A stretch of DNA of 64,000 nucleotides from Aeromonas encheleia (GTDB lineage Bacteria > Pseudomonadota > Gammaproteobacteria > Enterobacterales > Aeromonadaceae). Numbering within the stretch: position 1 is the stretch's first letter; each line of letters starts with the position of its first letter. The position numbers and the translations under genes are program-made. Below the pieces are notes generated by a model. That model was not told where the DNA came from. It searched no databases and was given only the letters and a program-made list of their open reading frames with translations. Shown here one piece after another: positions 54,614 through 62,754 of the stretch. The stretch lies in NCBI RefSeq assembly GCF_900637545.1, contig NZ_LR134376.1:1569001-1633000 (forward strand), written 5' to 3'.

Positions 54614-54714
54614 GAGGTATTCCGGCTTAAAACGACCACTGTATGACAACAGAAAAGCCAGCTTGGTTCAATGCTACCTGTTCGGGAGTGCGATATCGCT
54701 CATTCGGGGCTGAC

Positions 54715-55347
54715 TCAGTGGCGTTGCAGCGAGAAGGTGGGCAGCGACAGGTGCCAGTAGATGGCTGCCACCCGCAAACCGAACACCCCGATCATGCTGA
54801 TCAGCATGGCGGCGACCCTGTCCACGTTACACTCCAGTGCCACCGTGTAGAGGATGCCCCCCAGGATGCAGGCGGTGGCATAGATCTCCTTCTGCAGCAC
54901 CATGGGGACCTCCCGCGCCAGCACATCCCGGATCATGCCGCCCGCCACCCCTGTCATGGTGCCCATCAGCACCGCAATCAGGCCCGATGTGCCGAAGTTC
55001 AGCGCCTTCTGTGCCCCGATCACGGTGAACAGGGCCAGGCCGAAGGCGTCCGCCACCGGCAGCACGTACCAGGGCATGCGCCTTGGCAGCTTGACCATCC
55101 ACATGCCAATCAGCGCCGTGGCGATGACCACCCAGATATAGAGGGGATCGCGCACCCAGAATACCGGGGTGGCCCCCAGGATCATGTCACGTATGGTGCC
55201 CCCGCCGATGGCGGTCACCGCCGCCAAGACCATGACACCGAAGCCGTCCATGCGCAGCCGGCCGGCCACCAGTACCCCGGAGAACGCGAAGACCGCAGTA
55301 CCAAACATGTCGCTGATGTAAACAATCTGCTCAACCAGTGTCTGCAT
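54715..55347 (-). CDS. TRIC cation-channel family membrane protein (YicG/UPF0126)
   Basis: 210 residues from ATG 55347. Two repeated three-helix modules with the paired motifs [11 protein letters not shown] and [14 protein letters not shown], diagnostic of UPF0126 (bacterial TRIC homologues, trimeric cation channels; some relatives are linked to glycine transport). DPLYIWVV follows the first repeat as usual. Monocistronic. Confidence 0.93.
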   Translation of the reverse strand: MQTLVEQIVYISDMFGTAVFAFSGVLVAGRLRMDGFGVMVLAAVTAIGGGTIRDMILGATPVFWVRDPLYIWVVIATALIGMWMVKLPRRMPWYVLPVADAFGLALFTVIGAQKALNFGTSGLIAVLMGTMTGVAGGMIRDVLAREVPMVLQKEIYATACILGGILYTVALECNVDRVAAMLISMIGVFGLRVAAIYWHLSLPTFSLQRH

Positions 55348-55645
55348 GGAGAACAACTCACGTCCGATAGATGATGGGGCGGCGATTTTAGGGGCAAGTC
55401 AGGCGAGTGAGCAATCCTGGAGTGTAAAAATGGGAGCCAGGCCCAGTTTCCAGGGGCTGGTGGTCAGGAGGTGCCGGCGAAATGACCGTTTCCCACCCAT
55501 CGGGAGGGAGAGACGGCTCTTGGCCGAGGAGGGCGGCTTCGGAGTCGCCACAAAAAATCCTGAACTTTTTTCTCAAGGCTGAGAAATACAGGCCGATATA
55601 TAGGTTAGGCGGCAATTACGGCCATGAAGGCTGTAAAAAACAAAT
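55348..55645. other. Intergenic stretch before the flagellin locus
   Basis: About 300 bp with only frame-random short ORFs; AT content rises towards the flagellin promoter. No gene supported. Confidence 0.5.
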
Positions 55646-55672
55646 TAAAGTCTCACCAAAAAGCGCCGTTAA
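55646..55672 (+). promoter_or_regulatory. Sigma-28 (FliA) promoter of flagellin gene 1
   Basis: TAAA (55646-55649), 15-bp spacer, GCCGTTAA (55665-55672); consensus TAAA-N15-GCCGATAA, one mismatch. Leader to the ATG is short (~70 nt) and lacks the structured RNA of genes 2-4. Confidence 0.85.
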
Positions 55673-55747
55673 CTAAACATATCAGGCACGAACAAAATAA
55701 AGCCTGAGTGAATTAAAGATAAAATTTAATAGCTTAGGAGAATAGTC

Positions 55748-56647
55748 ATGAGTATGTATATCAATACCAACGTTTCATCGCTTAACGCTCAGCGTAACAT
55801 GATGAACAGCACCAAATCCCTGGATACCTCTTACACTCGGCTGGCCTCCGGTCTGCGCATCAACAGCGCAAAAGACGATGCGGCCGGCTTGCAGATCTCC
55901 AACCGTCTGACCTCCCAGGTCAACGGCCTGGATCAGGGCAACCGCAACGCCAACGACGGCATCTCACTGGCGCAGACCGCAGAAGGCGCCATGGATGAAG
56001 TGACCGGCATGCTGCAGCGCATGCGCACCCTGGCCCAACAATCCGCCAACGGCTCCAATTCCGCCAAGGATCGTGAAGCCTTGCAAAAAGAGGTGGATCA
56101 ACTGGGGGCTGAGGTCAACCGTATCTCTAGCGCGACTACCTTTGCGGGTACCAAACTGCTGGATGGCTCTTTTAGCGGTACTTTCCAGGTCGGGGCCGAT
56201 GCCAACCAGACTATCGGTTTTAGCCTGAGCCAGGCCGATGGTTTCAGCATCTCAGGAATTGCGGCTGCAGCTGGCACTTCAATCACGACTGCTACTGGCG
56301 CTATGCTGGTGTCAACTATTTTCGTTGGCGGCAGTGCTGGTGGTATTAACATCGCTACCCAGAGCGCTGCTCAAAACGTATTGGCCGCAGTTGACTCCCT
56401 TTTGACCGTGGTCGATGGCAAGCGTGCGGAGCTGGGGGCGGTGCAAAACCGGTTGGATTCGACCATCCGCAACCAGTCCAATATCTCGGAAAACGTCAGT
56501 GCCGCGCGTTCCCGTATTCGTGATGCAGATTTTGCGACTGAGACCGCCAATATGACCAAACAGAACATTTTGCAACAGGCGGCTTCCAGCATTCTGGCGC
56601 AAGCCAACCAGCGTCCGCAGTCCGCGCTCTCCCTGCTGCAGAACTAA
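55748..56647 (+). CDS. flaA: Polar flagellin 1
   Basis: 299 residues, start [25 protein letters not shown] behind AGGAGAA. D0/D1 N-terminal part (~1-140: [42 protein letters not shown]) and C-terminal part (~210-299: [60 protein letters not shown]). The central region (~170-205) is short and Ser/Thr/Ala-rich, a likely O-glycosylation site in Aeromonas (known for the genus, not shown here). Slightly different N-terminus and C-terminus (LQN) from copies 2-4. Exported by the flagellar type III system and polymerised into filament. Confidence 0.95.
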   Translation: MSMYINTNVSSLNAQRNMMNSTKSLDTSYTRLASGLRINSAKDDAAGLQISNRLTSQVNGLDQGNRNANDGISLAQTAEGAMDEVTGMLQRMRTLAQQSANGSNSAKDREALQKEVDQLGAEVNRISSATTFAGTKLLDGSFSGTFQVGADANQTIGFSLSQADGFSISGIAAAAGTSITTATGAMLVSTIFVGGSAGGINIATQSAAQNVLAAVDSLLTVVDGKRAELGAVQNRLDSTIRNQSNISENVSAARSRIRDADFATETANMTKQNILQQAASSILAQANQRPQSALSLLQN

Positions 56648-56672
56648 TGGGCAACTTTAAGAATAAAGAAAA

Positions 56673-56866
56673 AGGGCGGTTGTTCAGGCCGCCCTGGTAA
56701 AGAAGATGGAACAATGGGGTGTTCGGATTTACGCCTTGTTCTATCGAAAGAGAAGTTCTCTTAATGATATAGCCCTCGAGTGTTACGCAGATCGTTCACT
56801 CTGCCACCCTCGAGGTTGTTCTCCTGAGCGTAAGCTCTTTTTTGGCCGACACTGTCGGCCTTTTTT
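56673..56866 (+). terminator. 3' cassette of flagellin 1: three stems plus terminator
   Basis: In order: AGGGCGG/CCGCCCT (56673-56695), GAACAA...TTGTTC (56708-56742), CCTCGAG/CTCGAGG (~56773-56816), and the terminator GGCCGAC-ACT-GTCGGCC-TTTTTT (56844-56866). The same order recurs after flagellin genes 2 and 3. Confidence 0.85.
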
Positions 56867-56995
56867 ATGGATGCCAGAAAACTGACGTCCCATAAAACCA
56901 AGCACAAACCATGCCATTCTCGATCTAGCCCTGATCTGCAATCCCTGTGTGCATTCTCCACATCAGGGAGGTCTTACGGCGCAACTCTCCGTCAA

Positions 56996-57040
56996 CCTCA
57001 TCATGCCGAGCGGCGACTATCTGCCTCTCGGTTGATGAGG
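56996..57040. repeat. Long imperfect inverted repeat before the flagellin 2 promoter
   Basis: CCTCATCA (56996-57003) with TGATGAGG (57033-57040), continued inward by GCCGAG/CTCGGT with one bulged T; 17 bp upstream of the sigma-28 -35. The equivalent site before gene 4 is only partly palindromic. Surrounding 56867-57056 holds no gene. Confidence 0.55.
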
Positions 57041-57056
57041 GCGGCAATAAATCTCC

Positions 57057-57083
57057 TAAAGCTTTTGTTGAAAATGCCGCTAC
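57057..57083 (+). promoter_or_regulatory. Sigma-28 promoter of flagellin gene 2
   Basis: TAAA (57057-57060), N15, GCCGCTAC (57076-57083). Expected transcript start near 57090. Confidence 0.8.
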
Positions 57084-57130
57084 AGAATGTGAAGCAAAAT
57101 GAGGGGTGTTCGGAAGTCCAACATTTGCGC

Positions 57131-57247
57131 AACTGCGGGTTTGATGTCCGTTCAAACAGAGGACCCGCCAGATGGTACAGACCCGTTCAAGCTGTCCATC
57201 TGAACGGTGGGATCCTGACTGTGTTGACACAAGCAGAGCCCGCAGTT
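57131..57247 (+). promoter_or_regulatory. Structured 5' leader RNA of flagellin 2 (four-way junction)
   Basis: Closing helix P1 AACTGCGGG (57131-57139) with CCCGCAGTT (57239-57247). Inside: P2 GTCC/GGAC (57146-57164), P3 CCGTTCA/TGAACGG (57183-57207), P4 TGTG-TTGA-CACA (57220-57231). P1 ends 11 nt before the Shine-Dalgarno. A second CCGTTCA at 57148-57154 can compete for the P3 3' arm. Shared with the leaders of copies 3 and 4. Confidence 0.75.
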
Positions 57248-57272
57248 TCTTGTTCATCAGGAGAAATCTTTT

Positions 57273-58157
57273 ATGGCCATGTTTATCAATACCAACACTT
57301 CATCATTGAACGCGCAGCGTAACTTGATGAACACCACCAAGTCGTTGGATACCTCGTACACCCGCCTGGCATCCGGCCTGCGCATCAACAGCGCCAAGGA
57401 CGATGCGGCCGGTCTGCAGATCTCCAACCGTCTGACCTCTCAGGTCAACGGCTTGGATCAGGGTAACCGCAACGCCAACGACGGCATCTCCCTGGCGCAG
57501 ACCGCGGAAGGAGCCATGGATGAAGTGACCGGCATGCTGCAGCGCATGCGCACCCTGGCTCAGCAATCCGCCAACGGCTCCAACTCCGACAAGGATCGTG
57601 AGGCCCTGCAAAAAGAGGTGGATCAGCTGGGCTCCGAGATCAACCGTATCTCCAAAGACACCACCTTCGCCGGCACCAAGTTGCTGGATGGCAACTACAG
57701 CGGCAACTTCCAGGTGGGGGCCGATGCCAACCAGACCATTGGCTTCAGCCTGAGCCAGGCTGGCGGTTTCAGCATTTCAGGCATTGCGACTGCGGTGACT
57801 GCAGCAGGTGGCGCGCCGGTTGGCAGTGTGTTTACCAGTGGCTCTAACATCGGTGGTATCAGCATCAGCAGTCAGAGCAATGCTCAAAATGTCCTGGCGG
57901 CAGTCGACTCCATGTTGGAAGTGGTCGATGGCAAGCGTGCCGAGCTGGGTGCGGTGCAGAACCGGTTGGATTCGACCATTCGTAACCAATCCAATATCTC
58001 GGAAAACGTCAGTGCCGCGCGCTCCCGTATCCGCGATGCGGACTTTGCCACCGAGACCGCCAACATGACCAAGCAGAATATTCTGCAACAGGCGGCCTCC
58101 AGCATCCTGGCGCAGGCCAACCAGCGCCCGCAGTCGGCCTTGTCGCTGCTGGGCTAA
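57273..58157 (+). CDS. Polar flagellin 2
   Basis: 294 residues, [30 protein letters not shown] nine bases before ATG. D0/D1 regions nearly identical to copies 3 and 4. Central region carries [40 protein letters not shown], the same type as copy 3 and unlike copies 1 and 4. Distinct D1 changes: SDKDREAL and ISKDTTF. C-terminus SALSLLG. Confidence 0.95.
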   Translation: MAMFINTNTSSLNAQRNLMNTTKSLDTSYTRLASGLRINSAKDDAAGLQISNRLTSQVNGLDQGNRNANDGISLAQTAEGAMDEVTGMLQRMRTLAQQSANGSNSDKDREALQKEVDQLGSEINRISKDTTFAGTKLLDGNYSGNFQVGADANQTIGFSLSQAGGFSISGIATAVTAAGGAPVGSVFTSGSNIGGISISSQSNAQNVLAAVDSMLEVVDGKRAELGAVQNRLDSTIRNQSNISENVSAARSRIRDADFATETANMTKQNILQQAASSILAQANQRPQSALSLLG

Positions 58158-58180
58158 CTCGATAAGTCCCAAGAAAAAGA

Positions 58181-58369
58181 AAAGGGCGGTTGTTCAGGCC
58201 GCCCTGGTAGAAAGATGGAACAACGGGGTGTTCGGATTGACGCCTTGTTCTATCGAAAGAGAGACCCTCTTATATATCGCCTCGAGGTTGGCAGCCTTCA
58301 CACTGTCACCTCGAGGCTGTCCTCCTGATCGCAAGCTCTTCTTTGGCCGACATCGTCGGCTTTCTTATT
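58181..58369 (+). terminator. 3' cassette of flagellin 2
   Basis: Same succession of stems as after gene 1 (GGGCGG stem, GAACAA/TTGTTC, CCTCGAGG pair) ending in GCCGAC/GTCGGC and TTTCTTATT (58346-58369). Confidence 0.82.
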
Positions 58370-58541
58370 GGTACCGGTAAAACGATGAACCATAAATCAG
58401 AGCGTATTAACCCTCCCCGTTGATACCTGATATCAGCCTTCGACGGCAGATTAAGTGCAGGGTGTCAGGGAGTGATAAAGAGCCCTCTTTGCCATCACGT
58501 CATTATGGAGAGTGACAACCTCTTTATTGATAGGGTCACCC

Positions 58542-58568
58542 TAAAGCTTCTGATGGGACTGCCGTTAC
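58542..58568 (+). promoter_or_regulatory. Sigma-28 promoter of flagellin gene 3
   Basis: TAAA (58542-58545), N15, GCCGTTAC (58561-58568). The region 58370-58541 differs from the spacers before genes 2 and 4 and holds no gene. Confidence 0.8.
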
Positions 58569-58614
58569 AGAACGTGAAGCAAAATGAGGGTGTTCGGAAA
58601 TCCAGCATTTGCGC

Positions 58615-58731
58615 AACTGTGGGCCCGATGTTCGTTCAAACGGAGGGCCCGCCAGGTGGAACAGACCCGTTCAAGCTGTCCATCTGAACGGTGGGATCCT
58701 GACTGTGTTGACACAAGCAGAGCCCACAGTT
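58615..58731 (+). promoter_or_regulatory. Structured 5' leader RNA of flagellin 3
   Basis: P1 is AACTGTGGGC (58615-58624) with GCCCACAGTT (58722-58731): relative to copy 2 both strands changed together (C to T, G to A), keeping the pair. P2 GTTC/GGGC (58630-58648) is kept through G-U pairs; P3 58667-58691; P4 58704-58715. Confidence 0.75.
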
Positions 58732-58756
58732 TCTTGTTCATCAGGAGAAATCTTTT

Positions 58757-59662
58757 ATGGCCATGTTTATCAATACCAACACTTCATCATTGAACGCCCA
58801 GCGTAACTTGATGAACACCACCAAGTCGTTGGATACCTCGTACACCCGCCTGGCGTCCGGTCTGCGCATCAACAGTGCCAAGGACGATGCGGCCGGTCTG
58901 CAGATCTCCAACCGTCTGACCTCCCAGGTCAATGGCCTGGATCAGGGCAACCGCAACGCCAACGACGGCATCTCCCTGGCGCAGACCGCTGAAGGCGCCA
59001 TGGACGAAGTGACCGGCATGCTGCAGCGCATGCGCACCCTGGCTCAGCAATCCGCCAACGGCTCCAACTCCGCCAAGGATCGCGAGGCTCTGCAGAAGGA
59101 AGTGGATCAGCTGGGATCGGAGATCAACCGCATCTCTACAGACACCACCTTCGCCGGGACCAAGTTGCTGGATGGCAACTACAGCGGCTCCTTCCAGGTG
59201 GGCGCCGATGCCAACCAGACTATAGGTTTCAGTCTGAGTCAGGTCGGTGGTTTCAGTATTTCTGGGATTGCGACGGCGGCTTCCAATTTTACCAGTGGTC
59301 CTGCTGGCTCTATCGTTACCGCGGTTTCAACCATTTTCACCAGCGGTTCCAATCCCGGTGGTATCAGCATCAGCAGTCAGAGCAATGCTCAGAACGTGCT
59401 GGCCGCTGTCGATTCCATGCTGGGCGTGGTGGATGGCAAGCGTGCCGAGCTGGGTGCGGTGCAGAACCGGCTGGATTCAACCATTCGCAACCAGTCCAAC
59501 ATCTCGGAAAACGTCAGTGCCGCGCGCTCCCGTATCCGTGATGCAGACTTTGCGACCGAGACCGCCAACATGACCAAGCAGAATATTCTGCAACAGGCGG
59601 CCTCCAGCATCCTGGCGCAGGCCAACCAGCGCCCGCAATCGGCCCTGTCGCTGCTGGGCTAA
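58757..59662 (+). CDS. Polar flagellin 3
   Basis: 301 residues, the longest of the four because of a few extra residues in the central region (ASNFTSGPAGSIVTAVSTIFTSGSNPGGISISSQS). Rest as copies 2 and 4 ([15 protein letters not shown] like copy 4). Own sigma-28 promoter and structured leader. Its 3' terminator carries the IS insertion. Confidence 0.95.
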   Translation: MAMFINTNTSSLNAQRNLMNTTKSLDTSYTRLASGLRINSAKDDAAGLQISNRLTSQVNGLDQGNRNANDGISLAQTAEGAMDEVTGMLQRMRTLAQQSANGSNSAKDREALQKEVDQLGSEINRISTDTTFAGTKLLDGNYSGSFQVGADANQTIGFSLSQVGGFSISGIATAASNFTSGPAGSIVTAVSTIFTSGSNPGGISISSQSNAQNVLAAVDSMLGVVDGKRAELGAVQNRLDSTIRNQSNISENVSAARSRIRDADFATETANMTKQNILQQAASSILAQANQRPQSALSLLG

Positions 59663-59686
59663 CTCGATAAGTTCAAATAAAAAGAA

Positions 59687-59883
59687 AAGGGCGGTTGTTC
59701 AGGCCGCCCTGGTAAGAAAGATGGAACAACGGGGTGTTCGGATTTACGCCTTGTTCTATCGAAAGCATGATTCTCTTATTGGTATACCCCTCGAGTGTTG
59801 CGCAGATCGTTCACTCTGTCACCCTCGAGGTTGTTCTCCTGAGCGTAAGCTCTTCTTTGGCCGACACTGTCGGCCTTTCTTAT
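59687..59883 (+). terminator. 3' cassette of flagellin 3, U-tract used as IS target
   Basis: Same stems as after genes 1 and 2; terminator GGCCGAC-ACT-GTCGGCC (59859-59875) followed by TTTCTTAT, which is the left target-site copy of the IS. The U-tract is therefore intact. Confidence 0.82.
59876..59883 (+). repeat. Target-site duplication, left copy
   Basis: TTTCTTAT, repeated at 60916-60923 on the other side of the IS; 8 bp fits the IS1595 family. Confidence 0.85.
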
Positions 59884-60915
59884 GGCTATGTCCCAATTAC
59901 GTGTTGCATGGGGCGCCCCAGCGCCTCATGCAAGCAATGTGGAACATCCACTTCCTGCCCATAACGTTCCAGCATCCTACGCCAGCCCAGATAATTCCTC
60001 AGATAGTGGGTCGCTACCCCATGGAACAGTTCCATCCACTCCTTCAACCGCCGGTGGTAACCATTCACATGCTGGATGTGATACGCCCCCACCACTCGCC
60101 CTCCCGCACGGTTGTGCACCACTTGGTGGGTCATGCCCTGCGACTTGCTGAAACTGGCATACACCCCAGCACCATCGCTGCAGAGCACCGCATCCGGCGC
60201 GACTAGCGGCTGCAGCACCGTCCTGACGGTCCTGGCATCCAGCCGCTCCAGCTGGAAGTCGGCCAGATGGCCAGCTCTGTCCTGCACCACCATCACTGGG
60301 ATGTAATCCGGCCCTGTGCCACGAGTGCGGCCTTTGCCACCACGGCGGCGGGCCGGACGGGGTAATCCACGTTGCCCCTTGAACGATTCCAGGAAGAAGG
60401 TTTCATCGACCTCGACGATACCCTCTTCCCGTGCCGCCTGATGGGTTGCCATGGCTTTCAGGAAACGGTGACGCCACAAGAAGGCGGTGTTTTTGCAGAC
60501 CCCGCAGCGGAGGGCGGCTTGTCGGACGGTAAGCCCGTCGATGAGTGCCTGGGCGTAGTCCTCCCAGCATTGGGCCTTGCGCAGTCTGGTCATGGGCGTC
60601 TTGGTCAGGACGGAACTGGTGCGCTGACACTGCTTGCAGCGATAACGGCGCAGTCCTCGGCTCCAACCCCAGGGGGCCAATTGCGCGGCCTCGGCCTGAC
60701 AGTGGGGGCAACATCGGCAAGCAGGGAGTTGAGCGGCAAGCGAGGTGATGAGATGGGGGATTGTGAGTTCCTGCTCTGCGAGACGGCGCTGGCGCAAAGT
60801 GAGCTGTGGGAAGAGAGACAGCAGGTGTTGAAAGGCTTGGGTATCCATGACGACGGCCCTCAGGGTGATGACCTACTTCAAGGTTAGCCTTTCAACATGT
60901 AATTGGGACAGCGCC
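59884..60915 (-). mobile_element. IS1595-family insertion sequence, 1032 bp
   Basis: Ends are inverted repeats GGCTATGTCCCAATTAC (left) and, read from the right, GGCGCTGTCCCAATTAC, beginning with the GGC usual for this family. Flanked by an 8-bp duplication TTTCTTAT and containing one intact transposase gene. Inserted between flagellin genes 3 and 4 in the terminator tail, so it breaks no gene. Confidence 0.9.
59886..60848 (-). CDS. IS1595-family transposase
   Basis: 320 residues. N-terminal zinc ribbon (CRCCPHC ... YRCKQC, ~41-75), then a helix-turn-helix-like part ([26 protein letters not shown]) and the ISXO2-type catalytic domain: [15 protein letters not shown], and [33 protein letters not shown], giving D, D and the N/H-containing third motif seen in IS1595 relatives. 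The TAG stop lies inside the left terminal repeat. Appears intact and could be active. Confidence 0.93.
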   Translation of the reverse strand: MDTQAFQHLLSLFPQLTLRQRRLAEQELTIPHLITSLAAQLPACRCCPHCQAEAAQLAPWGWSRGLRRYRCKQCQRTSSVLTKTPMTRLRKAQCWEDYAQALIDGLTVRQAALRCGVCKNTAFLWRHRFLKAMATHQAAREEGIVEVDETFFLESFKGQRGLPRPARRRGGKGRTRGTGPDYIPVMVVQDRAGHLADFQLERLDARTVRTVLQPLVAPDAVLCSDGAGVYASFSKSQGMTHQVVHNRAGGRVVGAYHIQHVNGYHRRLKEWMELFHGVATHYLRNYLGWRRMLERYGQEVDVPHCLHEALGRPMQHVIGT

Positions 60916-60923
60916 TTTCTTAT
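60916..60923 (+). repeat. Target-site duplication, right copy
   Basis: TTTCTTAT, identical to 59876-59883. Beyond it, 60924-61110 resembles the spacer upstream of flagellin 2 (56870-57056) and holds no gene. Confidence 0.85.
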
Positions 60924-61110
60924 GGGTGCCGAGAAATCGGCTCCCTATAAAGAAAGCACAAATCATGCCATTCCCTATCTAGTCCTGATCCGCAATCGCG
61001 CTGCCTATTCTCCGTATCAGGGCGGTCTTACGGTGTGATGTTTCGTCAACCAGATCACGCCGGGCGGCGAGTATTTACCTCTGGGTTGATGAGGGCGGCA
61101 ATAAATCTCC

Positions 61111-61137
61111 TAAAGCTTTTGTTGAAAATGCCGCTAC
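61111..61137 (+). promoter_or_regulatory. Sigma-28 promoter of flagellin gene 4
   Basis: TAAA (61111-61114), N15, GCCGCTAC (61130-61137), same as for gene 2. Confidence 0.8.
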
Positions 61138-61184
61138 AGAATGTGAAGCAAAATGAGGGGTGTTCGGAAGTCCAACATTTGCGC

Positions 61185-61301
61185 AACTGCGGGTTTGATG
61201 TCCGTTCAAACAGAGGACCCGCCAGATGGTACAGACCCGTTCAAGCTGTCCATCTGAACGGTGGGATCCTGACTGTGTTGACACAAGCAGAGTCCGCAGT
61301 T
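61185..61301 (+). promoter_or_regulatory. Structured 5' leader RNA of flagellin 4
   Basis: P1 AACTGCGGG (61185-61193) with TCCGCAGTT (61293-61301), one G-U pair at the inner end. P2-P4 as in copy 2. Confidence 0.75.
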
Positions 61302-61326
61302 TCTTGTTCATCAGGAGAAATCTTTT

Positions 61327-62226
61327 ATGGCCATGTTTATCAATACCAACACTTCATCATTGAACGCGCAGCGTAACTTGATGAACACCACCAAGTCGTT
61401 GGATACCTCGTACACCCGCCTGGCGTCCGGTCTGCGCATCAACAGCGCCAAGGACGATGCGGCGGGTCTGCAGATCTCCAACCGTCTGACCTCTCAGGTC
61501 AACGGCCTGGATCAGGGCAACCGCAACGCCAACGACGGCATCTCCCTGGCGCAGACCGCGGAAGGGGCCATGGATGAAGTGACCGGCATGCTGCAGCGCA
61601 TGCGCACCCTGGCTCAGCAATCCGCCAACGGCTCCAACTCAGCCAAGGATCGCGAGGCCCTGCAAAAGGAAGTGGATCAGCTGGGATCGGAGATCAACCG
61701 CATCTCTACAGACACCACCTTCGCCGGCACCAAGTTGCTGGATGGCAACTACAGCGGCTCCTTCCAGGTGGGCGCCGATGCCAACCAGACCATCGGCTTT
61801 AGCCTGAATCAGTCTGCAGGCTTCAGTATCTCGGGCATTGCCGCTGCTGCGGGCACGTCAATCACGACCGCCACTGGCGGTACCGTGCTGGTGTCAGCTA
61901 TTTTCGTTGGCGGCAGTGCAGGTGGCATTAACATTGCCACCCAGAGCGCGGCTCAAAACGTATTGGCTGCCGTCGATTCCATGCTGGGTGTGGTGGATGG
62001 CAAGCGTGCCGAGCTGGGTGCGGTGCAGAACCGGCTGGATTCGACCATTCGCAACCAGTCCAACATCTCGGAAAACGTCAGTGCCGCGCGCTCCCGTATC
62101 CGTGATGCAGACTTTGCGACTGAGACCGCCAATATGACCAAGCAGAATATTCTGCAACAGGCGGCCTCCAGCATCCTGGCCCAGGCCAACCAGCGTCCGC
62201 AGTCGGCCCTGTCGCTGCTGGGCTAA
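61327..62226 (+). CDS. Polar flagellin 4 (mosaic)
   Basis: 299 residues. N-terminal and C-terminal parts follow copies 2/3 ([11 protein letters not shown]..., ISTDTTF, ...SLLG), but the central segment [43 protein letters not shown] is nearly that of copy 1. It therefore looks like a product of segmental exchange between paralogues. Followed at 40 bp by flaG, with no copy of the multi-stem 3' cassette. Confidence 0.95.
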   Translation: MAMFINTNTSSLNAQRNLMNTTKSLDTSYTRLASGLRINSAKDDAAGLQISNRLTSQVNGLDQGNRNANDGISLAQTAEGAMDEVTGMLQRMRTLAQQSANGSNSAKDREALQKEVDQLGSEINRISTDTTFAGTKLLDGNYSGSFQVGADANQTIGFSLNQSAGFSISGIAAAAGTSITTATGGTVLVSAIFVGGSAGGINIATQSAAQNVLAAVDSMLGVVDGKRAELGAVQNRLDSTIRNQSNISENVSAARSRIRDADFATETANMTKQNILQQAASSILAQANQRPQSALSLLG

Positions 62227-62265
62227 GCCGGTACCATCTTCAGCCACTGATATAAGGAGCAGCAG

Positions 62266-62721
62266 ATGGCCAATGAATCGATAACCTTGCCTTCTGTTAC
62301 TTCGACGCTCACTCAACATGGCGGCCCTCAGGCCGCCATGACTGTTTCTCCCGCATCAGGTGGGGATAACTCGGTCGAACAGGCAAGTGTCGAGCCGACA
62401 GCCAGGGTATCGCAGGATCCGCCGGCGCATATCAAATCCGCAGAGTCGCGTATAGATAAGGCCTATATAGAAAAACAGGCCCAAGAATTGCAAGAAAGAT
62501 TGGATAGTTTGAGCAAGTTGAAGGGATGGACAATCAATTTCACTCTGGTCCCCGAACTCGAACAACCGGTGATCAAGGTGATAGACGCGGATACCAAGCA
62601 GGTTATTCGCCAGATCCCGAGTGAGGAAATGCTCTTGATGAACAAGAGGTTGCAGGCTATGGAGCAGGCGAGTGGCAATCTGGCCAGTCTCCCGGGACTG
62701 CTGTTCGATGGTCAGGTGTGA
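62266..62721 (+). CDS. flaG: Flagellar protein FlaG
   Basis: 151 residues. The C-terminal half is the conserved FlaG domain (LQERLDSLSKLKGWTINFTLVPELEQPVIKVIDADTKQVIRQIPSEEMLLMNKRLQAM). The N-terminal ~60 residues are low-complexity, variable. Influences polar filament length in Vibrio and Aeromonas; precise role is not settled. Standard position between flagellin and fliD. Its coding region contains a perfect 10-bp hairpin at 62317-62340. Confidence 0.93.
   Translation: MANESITLPSVTSTLTQHGGPQAAMTVSPASGGDNSVEQASVEPTARVSQDPPAHIKSAESRIDKAYIEKQAQELQERLDSLSKLKGWTINFTLVPELEQPVIKVIDADTKQVIRQIPSEEMLLMNKRLQAMEQASGNLASLPGLLFDGQV
62317..62340 (+). repeat. Perfect hairpin inside flaG
   Basis: CATGGCGGCC-CTCA-GGCCGCCATG: 10-bp stem, 4-nt loop, 51 bp into the flaG coding sequence, in its variable region. 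No U-tract follows (ACTGTTTCTCC). Confidence 0.7.
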
Positions 62722-62754
62722 CCCTATTTTTTAAGTTGATAGACAGGAGGATGT

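Noticed and set aside
57090..57210. Leader peptide in the flagellin 5' leader starting at the ATG near 57099
   Set aside because: A G-run length difference (GGGG versus GGG) puts copy 3 out of frame, so a conserved peptide is not supported.
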